Below are positions 1 through 8,193 of a stretch of DNA of 64,000 bases, in pieces. The number at the start of each line of letters is the position of its first letter. Within the stretch, counting starts at the first letter, position 1. The notes below the pieces were generated by a model. It searched no databases. It had not been told where the DNA came from and worked only from the letters and a program-made list of their open reading frames with translations. The stretch covers positions 1-64,000 of the forward strand of contig CABQKC010000007.1 in the NCBI GenBank assembly GCA_902464635.1. The letters run 5' to 3'. Origin of the DNA: an uncultured Caryophanales bacterium. Its GTDB lineage: Bacteria; Bacillota_I; Bacilli_A; RFN20; CAG-826. The position numbers and the translations under genes are program-made.

Positions 1-1
1 T

Positions 2-181
2 AATATGAAATTTTCAAAAACTAGGTCTATTTATTTAAAAAGTGTCAAAGATGCGAATAAGACATTATTCTTGAAAGCTAAGATCGATATAGGTGGATAT
101 GGAATAAGTTGGAACGATAAAATCGACTTAAGTAGCGATGGAATTTATTCCAAAGGAAAACACATAAGCAGGATCCCATAA
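2..181 (+). CDS. DUF2442 family protein, C-terminal part (truncated by window edge)
   Basis: The frame is open from the left edge to a TAA at 179-181. The last residues include KIDIGGYGISWNDKIDLSS followed by DGIY, which resembles the end of DUF2442 proteins, where a W-N/P-x-x-x-D-L-x-x-x-x-L/I-Y pattern closes the domain. DUF2442 proteins are small and often paired with a DUF4160 protein; that neighbour, if present, lies outside the window. The first ATG visible (5-7) is probably internal. Function is not established for the family. Confidence 0.5.
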   Translation, partial: NMKFSKTRSIYLKSVKDANKTLFLKAKIDIGGYGISWNDKIDLSSDGIYSKGKHISRIP

Positions 182-349
182 AAAATCTATAATTCATTAA
201 ATTCTTCAAATAGTATCGGCAAAGCTTTCCTATGCCTTATTTTTAATGGTTTAAAACAATCACCAATAGTTCTTCTCATCCGTTAATAAATAATTGCACC
301 AATTCAATTTATTCTTTACTCTTAATATAGAAAATTGAGAACACAAAAG

Positions 350-383
350 TTAAAGAGCAATTAAAGAAAGCCCTTGCTCTTAA
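350..383 (+). other. Hairpin in the 268-base gap before the first full gene
   Basis: AAGAGCAA (353-360) and TTGCTCTT (374-381) form an 8-bp stem with a 13-base loop; the stem extends with a bulged A. No T-run follows, so it is not a normal terminator for the plus strand. The rest of 182-449 shows no gene that I can support. Confidence 0.3.
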
Positions 384-449
384 TGTATTGTAATAACAGC
401 TTTTCTTTCAAAAGATTCATAACAACTGCAAAAATAGGAGGACTATCCA

Positions 450-1559
450 ATGGGAAAAGATAAAGCCAAAGAAAACAATTCTAATAGAAGAAAGTGGAAG
501 ATAATCGCGATTTGTTGCTCTGTTTTTGCAGCCGTCCTATCCATTTCGGCAATCCTAGCCCCACTCATATTGAATAAGGAACAGGTGGAACCATATTTCT
601 ACGTTGCCATGGGAAAAGACGAAACTTCCTATAAATGCGAGGCAATCAATTATCCAAAGCCGATAAAAGACTACAAGGAATCTGATTGCATAACAGTCGA
701 CGTTATGCTGGCAAACCTTTATTACGGAAAAGGTGAGGATGGCTCGTATTACTCCTTGCTCAAAGATAAAAAAGAACCCGGATATAACCTAAAATATATC
801 AATGTCGGCATGCTAGATTACGACAAACAGCTCATAAAGCGTCACTCAATAGACGCAAGCGAATACGTAAAGCCGATAACCGGAATAACCAAGAAGGAAG
901 GCATAACCAAAGATGACTTCATGTTCATATATAACTTCAACATCCTTGCCCTTATAGGTAACGATTATGATGGTAAGATATATTTTGAAATTAATTACAT
1001 CGAGGATGGAGAGTCTTATCCAATAATATATGGGACTAGTTTTTCCTTAGACTTCCACAAGGACGAATCCAACATAACATTCTCAAAATTAAAAACAACA
1101 TACCAAACAAGTGTGAAGGGTCTCCCCAAGGGTGAGATACATTACTATGACGTGATAGACGTATTGTCTAGCAATGAGTTTGATTACAAGAATCCAGAAT
1201 TTTCGTATATATCACTAGACTCTGCCGATTCGTTTCATTACTACTTCAAAGAAGGAGAAATATATCAAATCACTTCCCTTTTTGATAAGGCTTCCTTAAA
1301 AATTAGCAGACCCAATACAAATGACCTTCCAAAAACAGAAAGAAAACGAATTGAAATATGCGTGGATTATACATATATGAAAAGAAAAGGGTATACCGCA
1401 CGAATCAATGCGTGCTTTACCATAAACAAAGATGGAACCACCATTTTTTATGATAGAAGACGTATCTTTAGTTTCTATGGAAGTGTTGACTCAAGTGTTT
1501 ATACTAAAATCTATGATATAGCCAAAAAGAAAGGATCGAACACACTGCCTTTAAATTGA
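450..1559 (+). CDS. Hypothetical protein with one N-terminal membrane anchor
   Basis: 369 residues. A strong ribosome site AGGAGGA at 436-442 fixes the ATG at 450. Residues 1-14 are basic (KDKAKENNSNRRKWK), residues about 16-41 are a single hydrophobic segment with no lipobox or clear cleavage site, and the rest (about 42-369) is hydrophilic and rich in Lys, Asp, Tyr and Ser. This layout predicts a protein anchored in the membrane with a large extracytoplasmic domain. I recognise no family. It ends in TGA, supporting standard code use. Confidence 0.75.
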   Translation: MGKDKAKENNSNRRKWKIIAICCSVFAAVLSISAILAPLILNKEQVEPYFYVAMGKDETSYKCEAINYPKPIKDYKESDCITVDVMLANLYYGKGEDGSYYSLLKDKKEPGYNLKYINVGMLDYDKQLIKRHSIDASEYVKPITGITKKEGITKDDFMFIYNFNILALIGNDYDGKIYFEINYIEDGESYPIIYGTSFSLDFHKDESNITFSKLKTTYQTSVKGLPKGEIHYYDVIDVLSSNEFDYKNPEFSYISLDSADSFHYYFKEGEIYQITSLFDKASLKISRPNTNDLPKTERKRIEICVDYTYMKRKGYTARINACFTINKDGTTIFYDRRRIFSFYGSVDSSVYTKIYDIAKKKGSNTLPLN

Positions 1560-1622
1560 TTTGCTTATCTAGATGCTAAAATAAAAAGGACTAAAACCAT
1601 TAAATACAAAGGGGGTAAAGAT

Positions 1623-1856
1623 ATGATTTGTAGTAAATGCGGAAAAGAATTCGTTAGTATTTTCTCTAATACTTGTCCATTTTGTGGCGATCCAAATAGG
1701 ATTTCTCTTTGGGATACTTTATTTACTCCTACCCCTAACGATAATAAAAAGAATGATAAAAAAGAGCCATTTGATCCATATGACTGGGAAAATCCAGACA
1801 ATTGTTCCGATAGGGAATATATGGATGATGATGATTATGATGATTTTGATGATTAA
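1623..1856 (+). CDS. Small zinc-ribbon protein with acidic tail
   Basis: 77 residues with a four-cysteine knuckle, CSKCG at 3-7 and CPFCG at 18-22, as in zinc-ribbon domains. The C-terminus is very acidic (a run of Asp with Tyr and Phe from about residue 66). A ribosome site AAAGGGGG precedes the ATG, which supports translation. The same GGGGGTAAA-type site precedes the lipoprotein at 53715. Its end overlaps the end of the convergent ATPase gene by four bases. Function is unknown; zinc-ribbon stubs of this kind are common in low-GC anaerobes. Confidence 0.65.
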   Translation: MICSKCGKEFVSIFSNTCPFCGDPNRISLWDTLFTPTPNDNKKNDKKEPFDPYDWENPDNCSDREYMDDDDYDDFDD

Positions 1857-3238
1857 TCTAATTTGAATGTTTCGTTTTTGATGTCATTAGCAAGCATGAA
1901 TACTTGATATAAAGGAATTGTAAGAATCTTATTTTCTTTATCGTATCCATATTTATTAGATGATATTTTGATTGCAAGGTTACATTTATTTGATTCCCTA
2001 TATTTCTTTAATGATCCAAGCGTGCCTTTCCCTTTTTTTGCATCTACTGGATATATCTCGTTATTGGATGAAACCATGAATTCAAATTCTGATGAAGATT
2101 TACCCTTCCAATAAAATAATGGGATTCCTTTAGAAACAAATTCGGTAGCAATGTAGTTCTCAAAAAGAACACCAGATAAAGTATTTCTTGCCTCTTTATC
2201 AACAAAAGTGGCCATATTTATTTTAGATTGTAAGCAAAATAGTCCATTATCTAGCAAATAAAGCCTATAATCGTTTTCATTTTCTTCTTTAAGAGGAAAA
2301 CTAACATGTTCTTTTATTTGTTTTGATTCATAAACGATATTAGCAAGTGTCAAATAGTCTTTTGGGCTTCTAATGTCTCTATTTCTAAGACCTTTTTCTA
2401 CAAATGATCCTTTAAAATTCTTCGATTCTTTTTCTAGTTGGGAATATATGCTTTCAAAAATAGCTTTTGACCTAATAATAGATTCTTCGCTTGCTTGATA
2501 TAATTCCATATCAGATAGATAATCAGAAAATATATTGATAAGTTTTTCCCTGCTAGAAAGAATATCTTTTTCTTCTAGATAAATATCCGTGGCTTCAGGC
2601 ATACCACCAACTAAAAGGAAGTTATACAAAGCATCCATTGCCATATCATGGATATAATCTTCTAGAGGTTCCTTTTTATTGTAAGAATCAACGATTTTCT
2701 CATATAACTTTTTATTTTGGTTCAATAAGAATTCATCAAATGAAAGAGGATACACAAAAAGCCTAGTTATTCCCCCTACCGGAAAGAAAAAACTATCCTT
2801 TTTATGCTGCTTATCTATATTTTGCTGTCTTTTTATTTTTATCCTTACCATTGAACCGGTCGCAATGACAGGTATATTTGGCAAATCTTGCTTAAAGTAT
2901 TTTAATGAAGTAATAATAGGAAGGCATTCTTGGACTTCATCAAAAATAAGCAAGGTGCTCTCATCAATCTTTCTATTAAACCTTAGTTCTAGATAATTAA
3001 CGATTTTCTTTGCATCGACAATTGAAGAAGATTCATTTCCACCTGCAAGGATATAATTTCTTATTTCATTTTCTTTCTTAAAATCGATATATATGTAATT
3101 ATCCTTATAATATTTTTTCGCGAATAAATCCTCAACTAGAAATGACTTCCCAACCTGTCTAGCCCCATATATCAATAAAGGAGTCCTTCTTTTGGAAGCG
3201 TTCCATTTAACCAAATCATCCAAAGCAAGTCTTTCCAT
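1853..3238 (-). CDS. DUF4143-family AAA ATPase
   Basis: 461 residues from the chosen start. Walker A is YGARQVGKS near the N-terminus, Walker B is LLIFDEVQE, and ATGS follows as a sensor-like motif, the classic layout of the AAA_14/DUF4143 family. The C-terminal part has a PD-(D/E)XK-like pattern, EFEFMV followed by IYPVDAKKGKG. The open frame extends 33 codons upstream, but AAAGG lies nine bases before the ATG at 3238 and the upstream extension (hydrophobic and aromatic) does not fit the family, so I use 3238. These ATPases are widespread in anaerobes and archaea; their role is unclear and no partner gene is visible here. Confidence 0.85.
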   Translation of the reverse strand: MERLALDDLVKWNASKRRTPLLIYGARQVGKSFLVEDLFAKKYYKDNYIYIDFKKENEIRNYILAGGNESSSIVDAKKIVNYLELRFNRKIDESTLLIFDEVQECLPIITSLKYFKQDLPNIPVIATGSMVRIKIKRQQNIDKQHKKDSFFFPVGGITRLFVYPLSFDEFLLNQNKKLYEKIVDSYNKKEPLEDYIHDMAMDALYNFLLVGGMPEATDIYLEEKDILSSREKLINIFSDYLSDMELYQASEESIIRSKAIFESIYSQLEKESKNFKGSFVEKGLRNRDIRSPKDYLTLANIVYESKQIKEHVSFPLKEENENDYRLYLLDNGLFCLQSKINMATFVDKEARNTLSGVLFENYIATEFVSKGIPLFYWKGKSSSEFEFMVSSNNEIYPVDAKKGKGTLGSLKKYRESNKCNLAIKISSNKYGYDKENKILTIPLYQVFMLANDIKNETFKLD

Positions 3239-3423
3239 ATCCATTATCCTTTTTCTAATTTTACTAAATAATACAAAAATGTGCAAATTATGACTTCTAA
3301 AATATGCTAAAAAATACAAATTGTACAAAATAGGCATTTTTAAAAGCCATAAAATGTATTTTTCATATAATTATCAATAAAGTCAATATTAAGATAATTA
3401 ATCCTAAAAAGGGTTATTTTAAG

Positions 3424-3452
3424 TTGTTACTTATTAGGCTAGGAACTACAAT
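3424..3452 (+). promoter_or_regulatory. Promoter of the thymidine kinase gene
   Basis: TTGTTA (3424-3429), a 17-base spacer, then TACAAT (3447-3452). This matches a housekeeping promoter and places the transcript start about 25 bases before the tdk ATG. Confidence 0.6.
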
Positions 3453-3453
3453 A

Positions 3454-3467
3454 TTTCACTAGTGAAA
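3454..3467. promoter_or_regulatory. 14-bp perfect palindrome just after the tdk promoter
   Basis: TTTCACTAGTGAAA is perfectly self-complementary and spans the predicted transcript start, next to the ribosome site. It is placed where a repressor would act, but no regulator is known for it. Confidence 0.35.
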
Positions 3468-3483
3468 AGGAAAGAGATTAACA

Positions 3484-4059
3484 ATGGAAGTAATATCAAA
3501 TCCAGGTTGGATTGAAGTCGTAACTGGACCAATGTTTGCCGGGAAAAGCGAAGAACTCATTAGACGTATTAGAAGGCTAGAATACGCGAAAAAGAAGATA
3601 AAAGTATATAAGCCTGCAATCGATAATAGATATACATATGGGAAAGTAGAATCCCATCTTCATAATAAAGCAGATGCTACAGTTGTAGCTTCTTCAGTCG
3701 ATATCCCAGATTTAACTAGCAATGATGTCGATGCAGTTATTATTGATGAAGTCCAATTCTTCGATAATGGAATAATAGATAAAGTCGACAAGATGGCTAA
3801 TTCAGGTGTCAGGGTAATTGTCGGGGGACTTGATACGGATTTTAGAGGAGAGCCATTCCCCATTGTAGCCACTTTGCTTGCCAAGGCTGAATTTGTAACA
3901 AAGCTAACTGCAATATGTGTAGTTTGCGGTGCCCCTGCCACGATGACCCAAAGGATAATAAACGGGGTACCAGCCTCGATTAATGATCCAACCGTTCTAG
4001 TCGGAGAAAAGCAAACCTACGAACCTAGATGTAGACATTGCCATATAGTAAAAAAGTAG
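3484..4059 (+). CDS. tdk: Thymidine kinase
   Basis: 191 residues, the usual length for bacterial type II thymidine kinase. P-loop GPMFAGKS near residue 15, the Walker B-like VIIDEVQFF near residue 90, GLDTDFRGEPF after it, and a zinc site with CVVCG and CRHC in the C-terminal lasso region. The enzyme phosphorylates thymidine in the cytosol for salvage of DNA precursors. It stands alone, with its own promoter and a terminator whose left arm overlaps the stop codon. Confidence 0.97.
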   Translation: MEVISNPGWIEVVTGPMFAGKSEELIRRIRRLEYAKKKIKVYKPAIDNRYTYGKVESHLHNKADATVVASSVDIPDLTSNDVDAVIIDEVQFFDNGIIDKVDKMANSGVRVIVGGLDTDFRGEPFPIVATLLAKAEFVTKLTAICVVCGAPATMTQRIINGVPASINDPTVLVGEKQTYEPRCRHCHIVKK

Positions 4060-4078
4060 CATTCCCGCTACTTTTTTT
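4051..4078. terminator. Bidirectional terminator between tdk and the convergent gene
   Basis: A perfect 10-bp stem (AAAAAGTAGC / GCTACTTTTT) with a six-base loop. T-runs follow on both strands, so it can end both convergent transcripts. Both stop codons lie in or next to the stem. Confidence 0.85.
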
Positions 4079-4688
4079 ACTTCTTTTTATCCTTAATATG
4101 GAATTCAATCCTACTAGATGCAATCCGGCAATTTATTAGCCCTTCCTTTTGGATTCCAAACCTAGTAAATACATAAGCATCCACTGCTTCCCAAATAAAT
4201 ACCCAGCAGGCAATAGAAATTATTTCCCCAAAGAAATTACCTTTAGTAAAAAACATGAATAATTCATAAGCAACCAATAGGATTATCCCTAGTAACATAC
4301 ATAAGCCTACGACAATCTTATTTCTTTTTAATCCAACCGAGGACTTGGTAAATTCAAAATTAGCCATTTTGGAAAATAAAGAAGAGATGTTTTCAATTTC
4401 AGGCTCACTTTCTTCATTGATAATAAAATCAATCGTGACAGGAACGCTAGGCTTGATATAGCCTATTTCATCTTTAACATGGTCAAATAAAGCCCTATTT
4501 ATCTTTCTTTTCCCGGAATATGGCTCATAGATATCTTCGTTTCTTAAATCTACTTTTATATGGGCCCTATTATCTTCTTCAAGTAAAGATGAAGTTACTT
4601 CACTTATGACATTTCTTTTTGATTTCTTTAATTCAGCCAGCTCTAGTTTATAAGTTTGCTTTATCTTTCTTAATTCTTCTTTATCCAT
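4077..4688 (-). CDS. Hypothetical protein with two membrane segments
   Basis: 203 residues. The first about 120 residues are cytosolic-type and charged, beginning with a Lys/Glu-rich helix. Two hydrophobic segments follow, at about 124-147 and 151-173, then a basic tail ending KDKKK. No family recognised. The ATG begins two bases after the glf stop codon, so the two genes are almost certainly one transcript; a role near cell-surface glycan assembly is possible but only inferred from this link. Confidence 0.75.
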   Translation of the reverse strand: MDKEELRKIKQTYKLELAELKKSKRNVISEVTSSLLEEDNRAHIKVDLRNEDIYEPYSGKRKINRALFDHVKDEIGYIKPSVPVTIDFIINEESEPEIENISSLFSKMANFEFTKSSVGLKRNKIVVGLCMLLGIILLVAYELFMFFTKGNFFGEIISIACWVFIWEAVDAYVFTRFGIQKEGLINCRIASSRIEFHIKDKKK

Positions 4689-4690
4689 AA

Positions 4691-5809
4691 TTATTCCCTT
4701 TTTAATAAATGTTTGGCTAATGAAAGGGCCTCAAATATAGAATCATCCATATCTAGATATCTATAAGTTGCTAATCTACCTAGGAAATATACGTTCTTCA
4801 ATTTAGATGCCTCCGCTAGATAAGTAGCTGCTAATTTGGTATTTCTTTCATCATTAATCGTATAATAAGGAATCATGCCTTCGCTAAATTGGGCAGGGTA
4901 TTCTTTAGTAATTATAGTTTGGTCTAGGTCAATTAATGTTGGATCAAAATATTTATGTTCGCATATCCTAGTATATCTAGGCTCATTATCGGTATAATTG
5001 ACAACCGCATTGCCTTGGTAAGACTTTTCTTTTAATATCTCTACTTCAAATCTAAGGGACCTATATTCAAGCCTTCCTTTGCTAAATCCGAAATATTCAT
5101 CTAGCCTACCTGTATATATAATCGTATCGGCTAGATTATCATATTTTTCTTTGTCTTCTAGATAATCCTTTTCTAATAGGATGCTCGCCCTGCTTAATAA
5201 ATTCTCGATAAATGGGGTAAACCCTCCTTTAGGCATTGCTTGATATGGGTCATTGAAGTAATTGTTATTGTATTCAAACCTAAGGGGTAGTCTTTTTATT
5301 ATTGATGAAGGGAGCTCGTTGCAGCTTCTCCCCCATTGTTTCTCTGTATAGCCTTTAATCAATGTCTTATATATAGTTGGACCTACTAAGGATAAAGCCT
5401 GTTCTTCGAGGTTATTTATTGGTTTATTTTTATAAGGAGCAGTTTCTTTTTCTATTATTTCTTTAGCCTCTTCTATGTCTTTTACTCCCCAAAGTTCATT
5501 AAATGTATTCATATTAAAAGGCATATGGTAATAGTTGCCTTTAAAGAATGCTAAAGGGGAATTGATAAAAGGATAAGCCTCTACATATTTACTGAAATAA
5601 TCAAATATTTCCTTTTTATCGGTATGGAAGATATGGGGACCATAGACATGGACTGGGATATTATAGATATTGGATGTAAAGATATTCCCACCTATATGGT
5701 TCCTTTTTTCTATTACCAAAACTTTCTTTCCTGCATCTAGTAATTCCCTAGCTAGAGATGCTCCGGACAGCCCTGCCCCGACGATTAAATAATCAAATTG
5801 CTTTTTCAT
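4691..5809 (-). CDS. glf: UDP-galactopyranose mutase
   Basis: 372 residues, normal for the family. FAD-binding VGAGLSGASLARELL at about 7-21, then HIGGNIF and HVYGPHIFHT, which are signature stretches of UGM, and Arg/Tyr-rich motifs such as YRSLRFE and EYPAQF later. It interconverts UDP-galactopyranose and UDP-galactofuranose using reduced FAD, supplying galactofuranose for surface polysaccharides or glycolipids. No Shine-Dalgarno is visible before the ATG. It heads a two-gene unit with the membrane protein and is divergent from the GH2 gene, sharing an 80-base promoter region. Confidence 0.96.
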   Translation of the reverse strand: MKKQFDYLIVGAGLSGASLARELLDAGKKVLVIEKRNHIGGNIFTSNIYNIPVHVYGPHIFHTDKKEIFDYFSKYVEAYPFINSPLAFFKGNYYHMPFNMNTFNELWGVKDIEEAKEIIEKETAPYKNKPINNLEEQALSLVGPTIYKTLIKGYTEKQWGRSCNELPSSIIKRLPLRFEYNNNYFNDPYQAMPKGGFTPFIENLLSRASILLEKDYLEDKEKYDNLADTIIYTGRLDEYFGFSKGRLEYRSLRFEVEILKEKSYQGNAVVNYTDNEPRYTRICEHKYFDPTLIDLDQTIITKEYPAQFSEGMIPYYTINDERNTKLAATYLAEASKLKNVYFLGRLATYRYLDMDDSIFEALSLAKHLLKRE

Positions 5810-5852
5810 ATGTATTATTATGTCTACTTTATTTAGATAAAGTCATTAATTT

Positions 5853-5881
5853 TTGCATTAAGCAAGTCATAAGGATAAAAT
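5853..5881 (+). promoter_or_regulatory. Promoter of the GH2 gene, predicting a near-leaderless transcript
   Basis: TTGCAT (5853-5858), a 17-base spacer, then TAAAAT (5876-5881). The ATG at 5890 is only eight bases beyond the -10 box, so transcription should start at or one to two bases before the start codon. AAGGA at 5871-5875 lies inside the spacer and too far upstream to be a good ribosome site. Confidence 0.5.
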
Positions 5882-5889
5882 TTGTCCAT

Positions 5890-8193
5890 ATGAAACAAAA
5901 TCTAAATTATTCCCTTTCTTTTAAAGAAGGGTTTGACAAAACTGACATTAATCCTTTTAAAGGAGAAAAAGTTGACTTGCCACATCAAGCAAGAATTTCC
6001 CCTTCTTATCATTATTTTAACGATGAATATTATAAAGGGACCTATACATATCAAATTATCTTTGATGATGAATATCCTAGCTTGCCTATAAAGATTCTCC
6101 ACCTAGAAGGAGCGATGTTAAAGGTAAAGTGTTATATAAATTCAAAATATGTAGGGGAACAAATTAGTGGTTATCTTCCAATTGAATTTAATCTGACTAA
6201 CCTTATAAAGAAAAAAGACAATGTCTTAACTTTGGTAGTTATTTCAGACGAAGATAAGGATATCCCTCCTTTTGGACATCTAACTGATTATCTTTGCTTT
6301 GCAGGCATTTACCGTGAGATGTATCTATATTCTTATCCAGATAAATATATTTCGTCTTTTTATGTAAATGCTTCCATGTCTGGTAAATTAGATATCCATA
6401 TCGATTATGTTGGAGAGACAATTAATAAACCTTTGTTCCAGCTTAAAAAGGATGATAAATTAATAAAAGAATTCAAAGAAACTTCTTTGACTATAGAAAA
6501 TATCACCCCATATTCATTAGAAAATCCTTTCTTATATACTTTCAATATTATTTATGAAGGGGAAATATATTCTTCTAGGATTGGCTTTAGGGATATTGAA
6601 TTTAAAGTAGATGGTTTCTATCTAAACAAGAAAAAGATAAAGCTAATAGGAATGAATAGGCACCAGACATATCCCTATATTGGAGGGGCTGCTTCAAAAT
6701 CACTTCAAGAAGAAGATGCCGATTTCATTAAATATAAATTAGGTTGCAATTTGGTTAGGACTAGCCATTATCCCCAAAGTGAGCATTTCCTTTCTAGATG
6801 TGATGAAATCGGGCTTCTTCTAATTGATGAAATACCAGGTTGGCAGCATATAGGAAATGAAAAATGGAAATCTAACTGCATCGATTTTGCCTCTAGGATG
6901 ATTAAGAAAGAAAGAAATCACCCCTGCTTAATCTCCTATGGATTAAGGATAGATGAATCCAGGGATGATGATGAATTATATGGAAAGATAAACAAAATCC
7001 AAAAGGAACTAGATCCCTATAGATATTCTTTAGGAGTAAGGAATTTCAAGGGTTCAAGTCTAAAGGAAGATATATATGCCTATAATGACTTCTCTTGTAA
7101 TAACATTAATCATGGGCTAGATGAGCCTTCTACTTATAACCAGAATAAACCTTCAATCGTAACCGAACATTCTGGACATACTTTCCCTGTTAAGAGTTTT
7201 GATTCCATCTATAGGATTAAAGAAGGCGTATTAAGGCATCTACGTATATTAGATGATACTTATAAACATAAAGATTCACTTGGCTCGATATGTTGGTGTG
7301 CCTTTGATTACAACACGAAAAGAGATTTTGGCTCAGGAGACAATATATGTCATCATGGAGTGGCTTCTATTTTTAGAAACGAAAAGGATGTAAGCTACGT
7401 CTATTCTAGCCAAAAAGATGATGAAATAATCCTTCATCCATTAGGAATGTTTAATGCAGGAGATTTAGATGAAGCTAGATTAAATAGGATATTAGTACTT
7501 ACTAACTGTGATTATATTTCTTTGTCTATTGGGGATGAATTTATATCTAATTTCTATCCAGATAGCAAAAATTACCCAAACTTAAAGCATCCTCCAATTA
7601 TCATCGATGATTTAATCGGGACTAGATTTAAGGATGATAGATTTAATAAAAAAGAATCCAAATGGATAAAAGATGCCTTAAATGAAGCCTGTTTTGATGG
7701 ATTCAATAATCTTTCATTTAAAACTAAGATCAAGGTTGGATTAATAATCGCCAAATATCACCTTACCTTCCCTGATTTATCAGATTTATTTACCAAATAT
7801 ATTGGGGGATGGGGCGATAAAAATAGGAAATTCATCATCAAAGGATATAAAAATAACAAGGAAGTCGATGTAACTTGTTTCTCTTGCTTTGACCATTATG
7901 AATATAGTTTCAGGTCGAATAAATATATATTAAGGAATGAATCTAGTTATGATACAGGGGTGGTATATATTAAAAAAGTTGACCAAGACGGCCATATCTT
8001 GCCTTATGATTTCTCCTCAATAAGTGTCAAAACAAAAGGACCTATTAGGTTATTAGGTCCTTCTATGATTAATCTAGAATCGGGATCTACTTCTATTTAT
8101 GTTGCCTCTGCTCTAGTTAAGAAAGAAGAAGAGGCCAAGCTCATATTAGAAGGAGAATTCGGGACTAAAGAAATTAAGTTTATTGTACGGTAG
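5890..8193 (+). CDS. Glycoside hydrolase family 2 protein (beta-galactosidase/glucuronidase type)
   Basis: 767 residues from the ATG at 5890; the frame is open for 44 codons upstream, but those residues do not fit the family. Order of domains: jelly-roll sugar-binding domain (about 1-180), Ig-like domain (to about 260), TIM barrel (about 265-540), then C-terminal beta domains. NRHQTYPYIGGA opens the barrel, the acid/base Glu is probably E356 in RIDES, and the nucleophile is probably E426 in IVTEHSGH. Related sequences have RINES; here the conserved Asn is Asp. No signal peptide, so a cytosolic enzyme acting on imported glycosides, fitting the convergent GPH symporter whose end overlaps by 14 bases. 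Substrate is not determined. Confidence 0.88.
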   Translation: MKQNLNYSLSFKEGFDKTDINPFKGEKVDLPHQARISPSYHYFNDEYYKGTYTYQIIFDDEYPSLPIKILHLEGAMLKVKCYINSKYVGEQISGYLPIEFNLTNLIKKKDNVLTLVVISDEDKDIPPFGHLTDYLCFAGIYREMYLYSYPDKYISSFYVNASMSGKLDIHIDYVGETINKPLFQLKKDDKLIKEFKETSLTIENITPYSLENPFLYTFNIIYEGEIYSSRIGFRDIEFKVDGFYLNKKKIKLIGMNRHQTYPYIGGAASKSLQEEDADFIKYKLGCNLVRTSHYPQSEHFLSRCDEIGLLLIDEIPGWQHIGNEKWKSNCIDFASRMIKKERNHPCLISYGLRIDESRDDDELYGKINKIQKELDPYRYSLGVRNFKGSSLKEDIYAYNDFSCNNINHGLDEPSTYNQNKPSIVTEHSGHTFPVKSFDSIYRIKEGVLRHLRILDDTYKHKDSLGSICWCAFDYNTKRDFGSGDNICHHGVASIFRNEKDVSYVYSSQKDDEIILHPLGMFNAGDLDEARLNRILVLTNCDYISLSIGDEFISNFYPDSKNYPNLKHPPIIIDDLIGTRFKDDRFNKKESKWIKDALNEACFDGFNNLSFKTKIKVGLIIAKYHLTFPDLSDLFTKYIGGWGDKNRKFIIKGYKNNKEVDVTCFSCFDHYEYSFRSNKYILRNESSYDTGVVYIKKVDQDGHILPYDFSSISVKTKGPIRLLGPSMINLESGSTSIYVASALVKKEEEAKLILEGEFGTKEIKFIVR

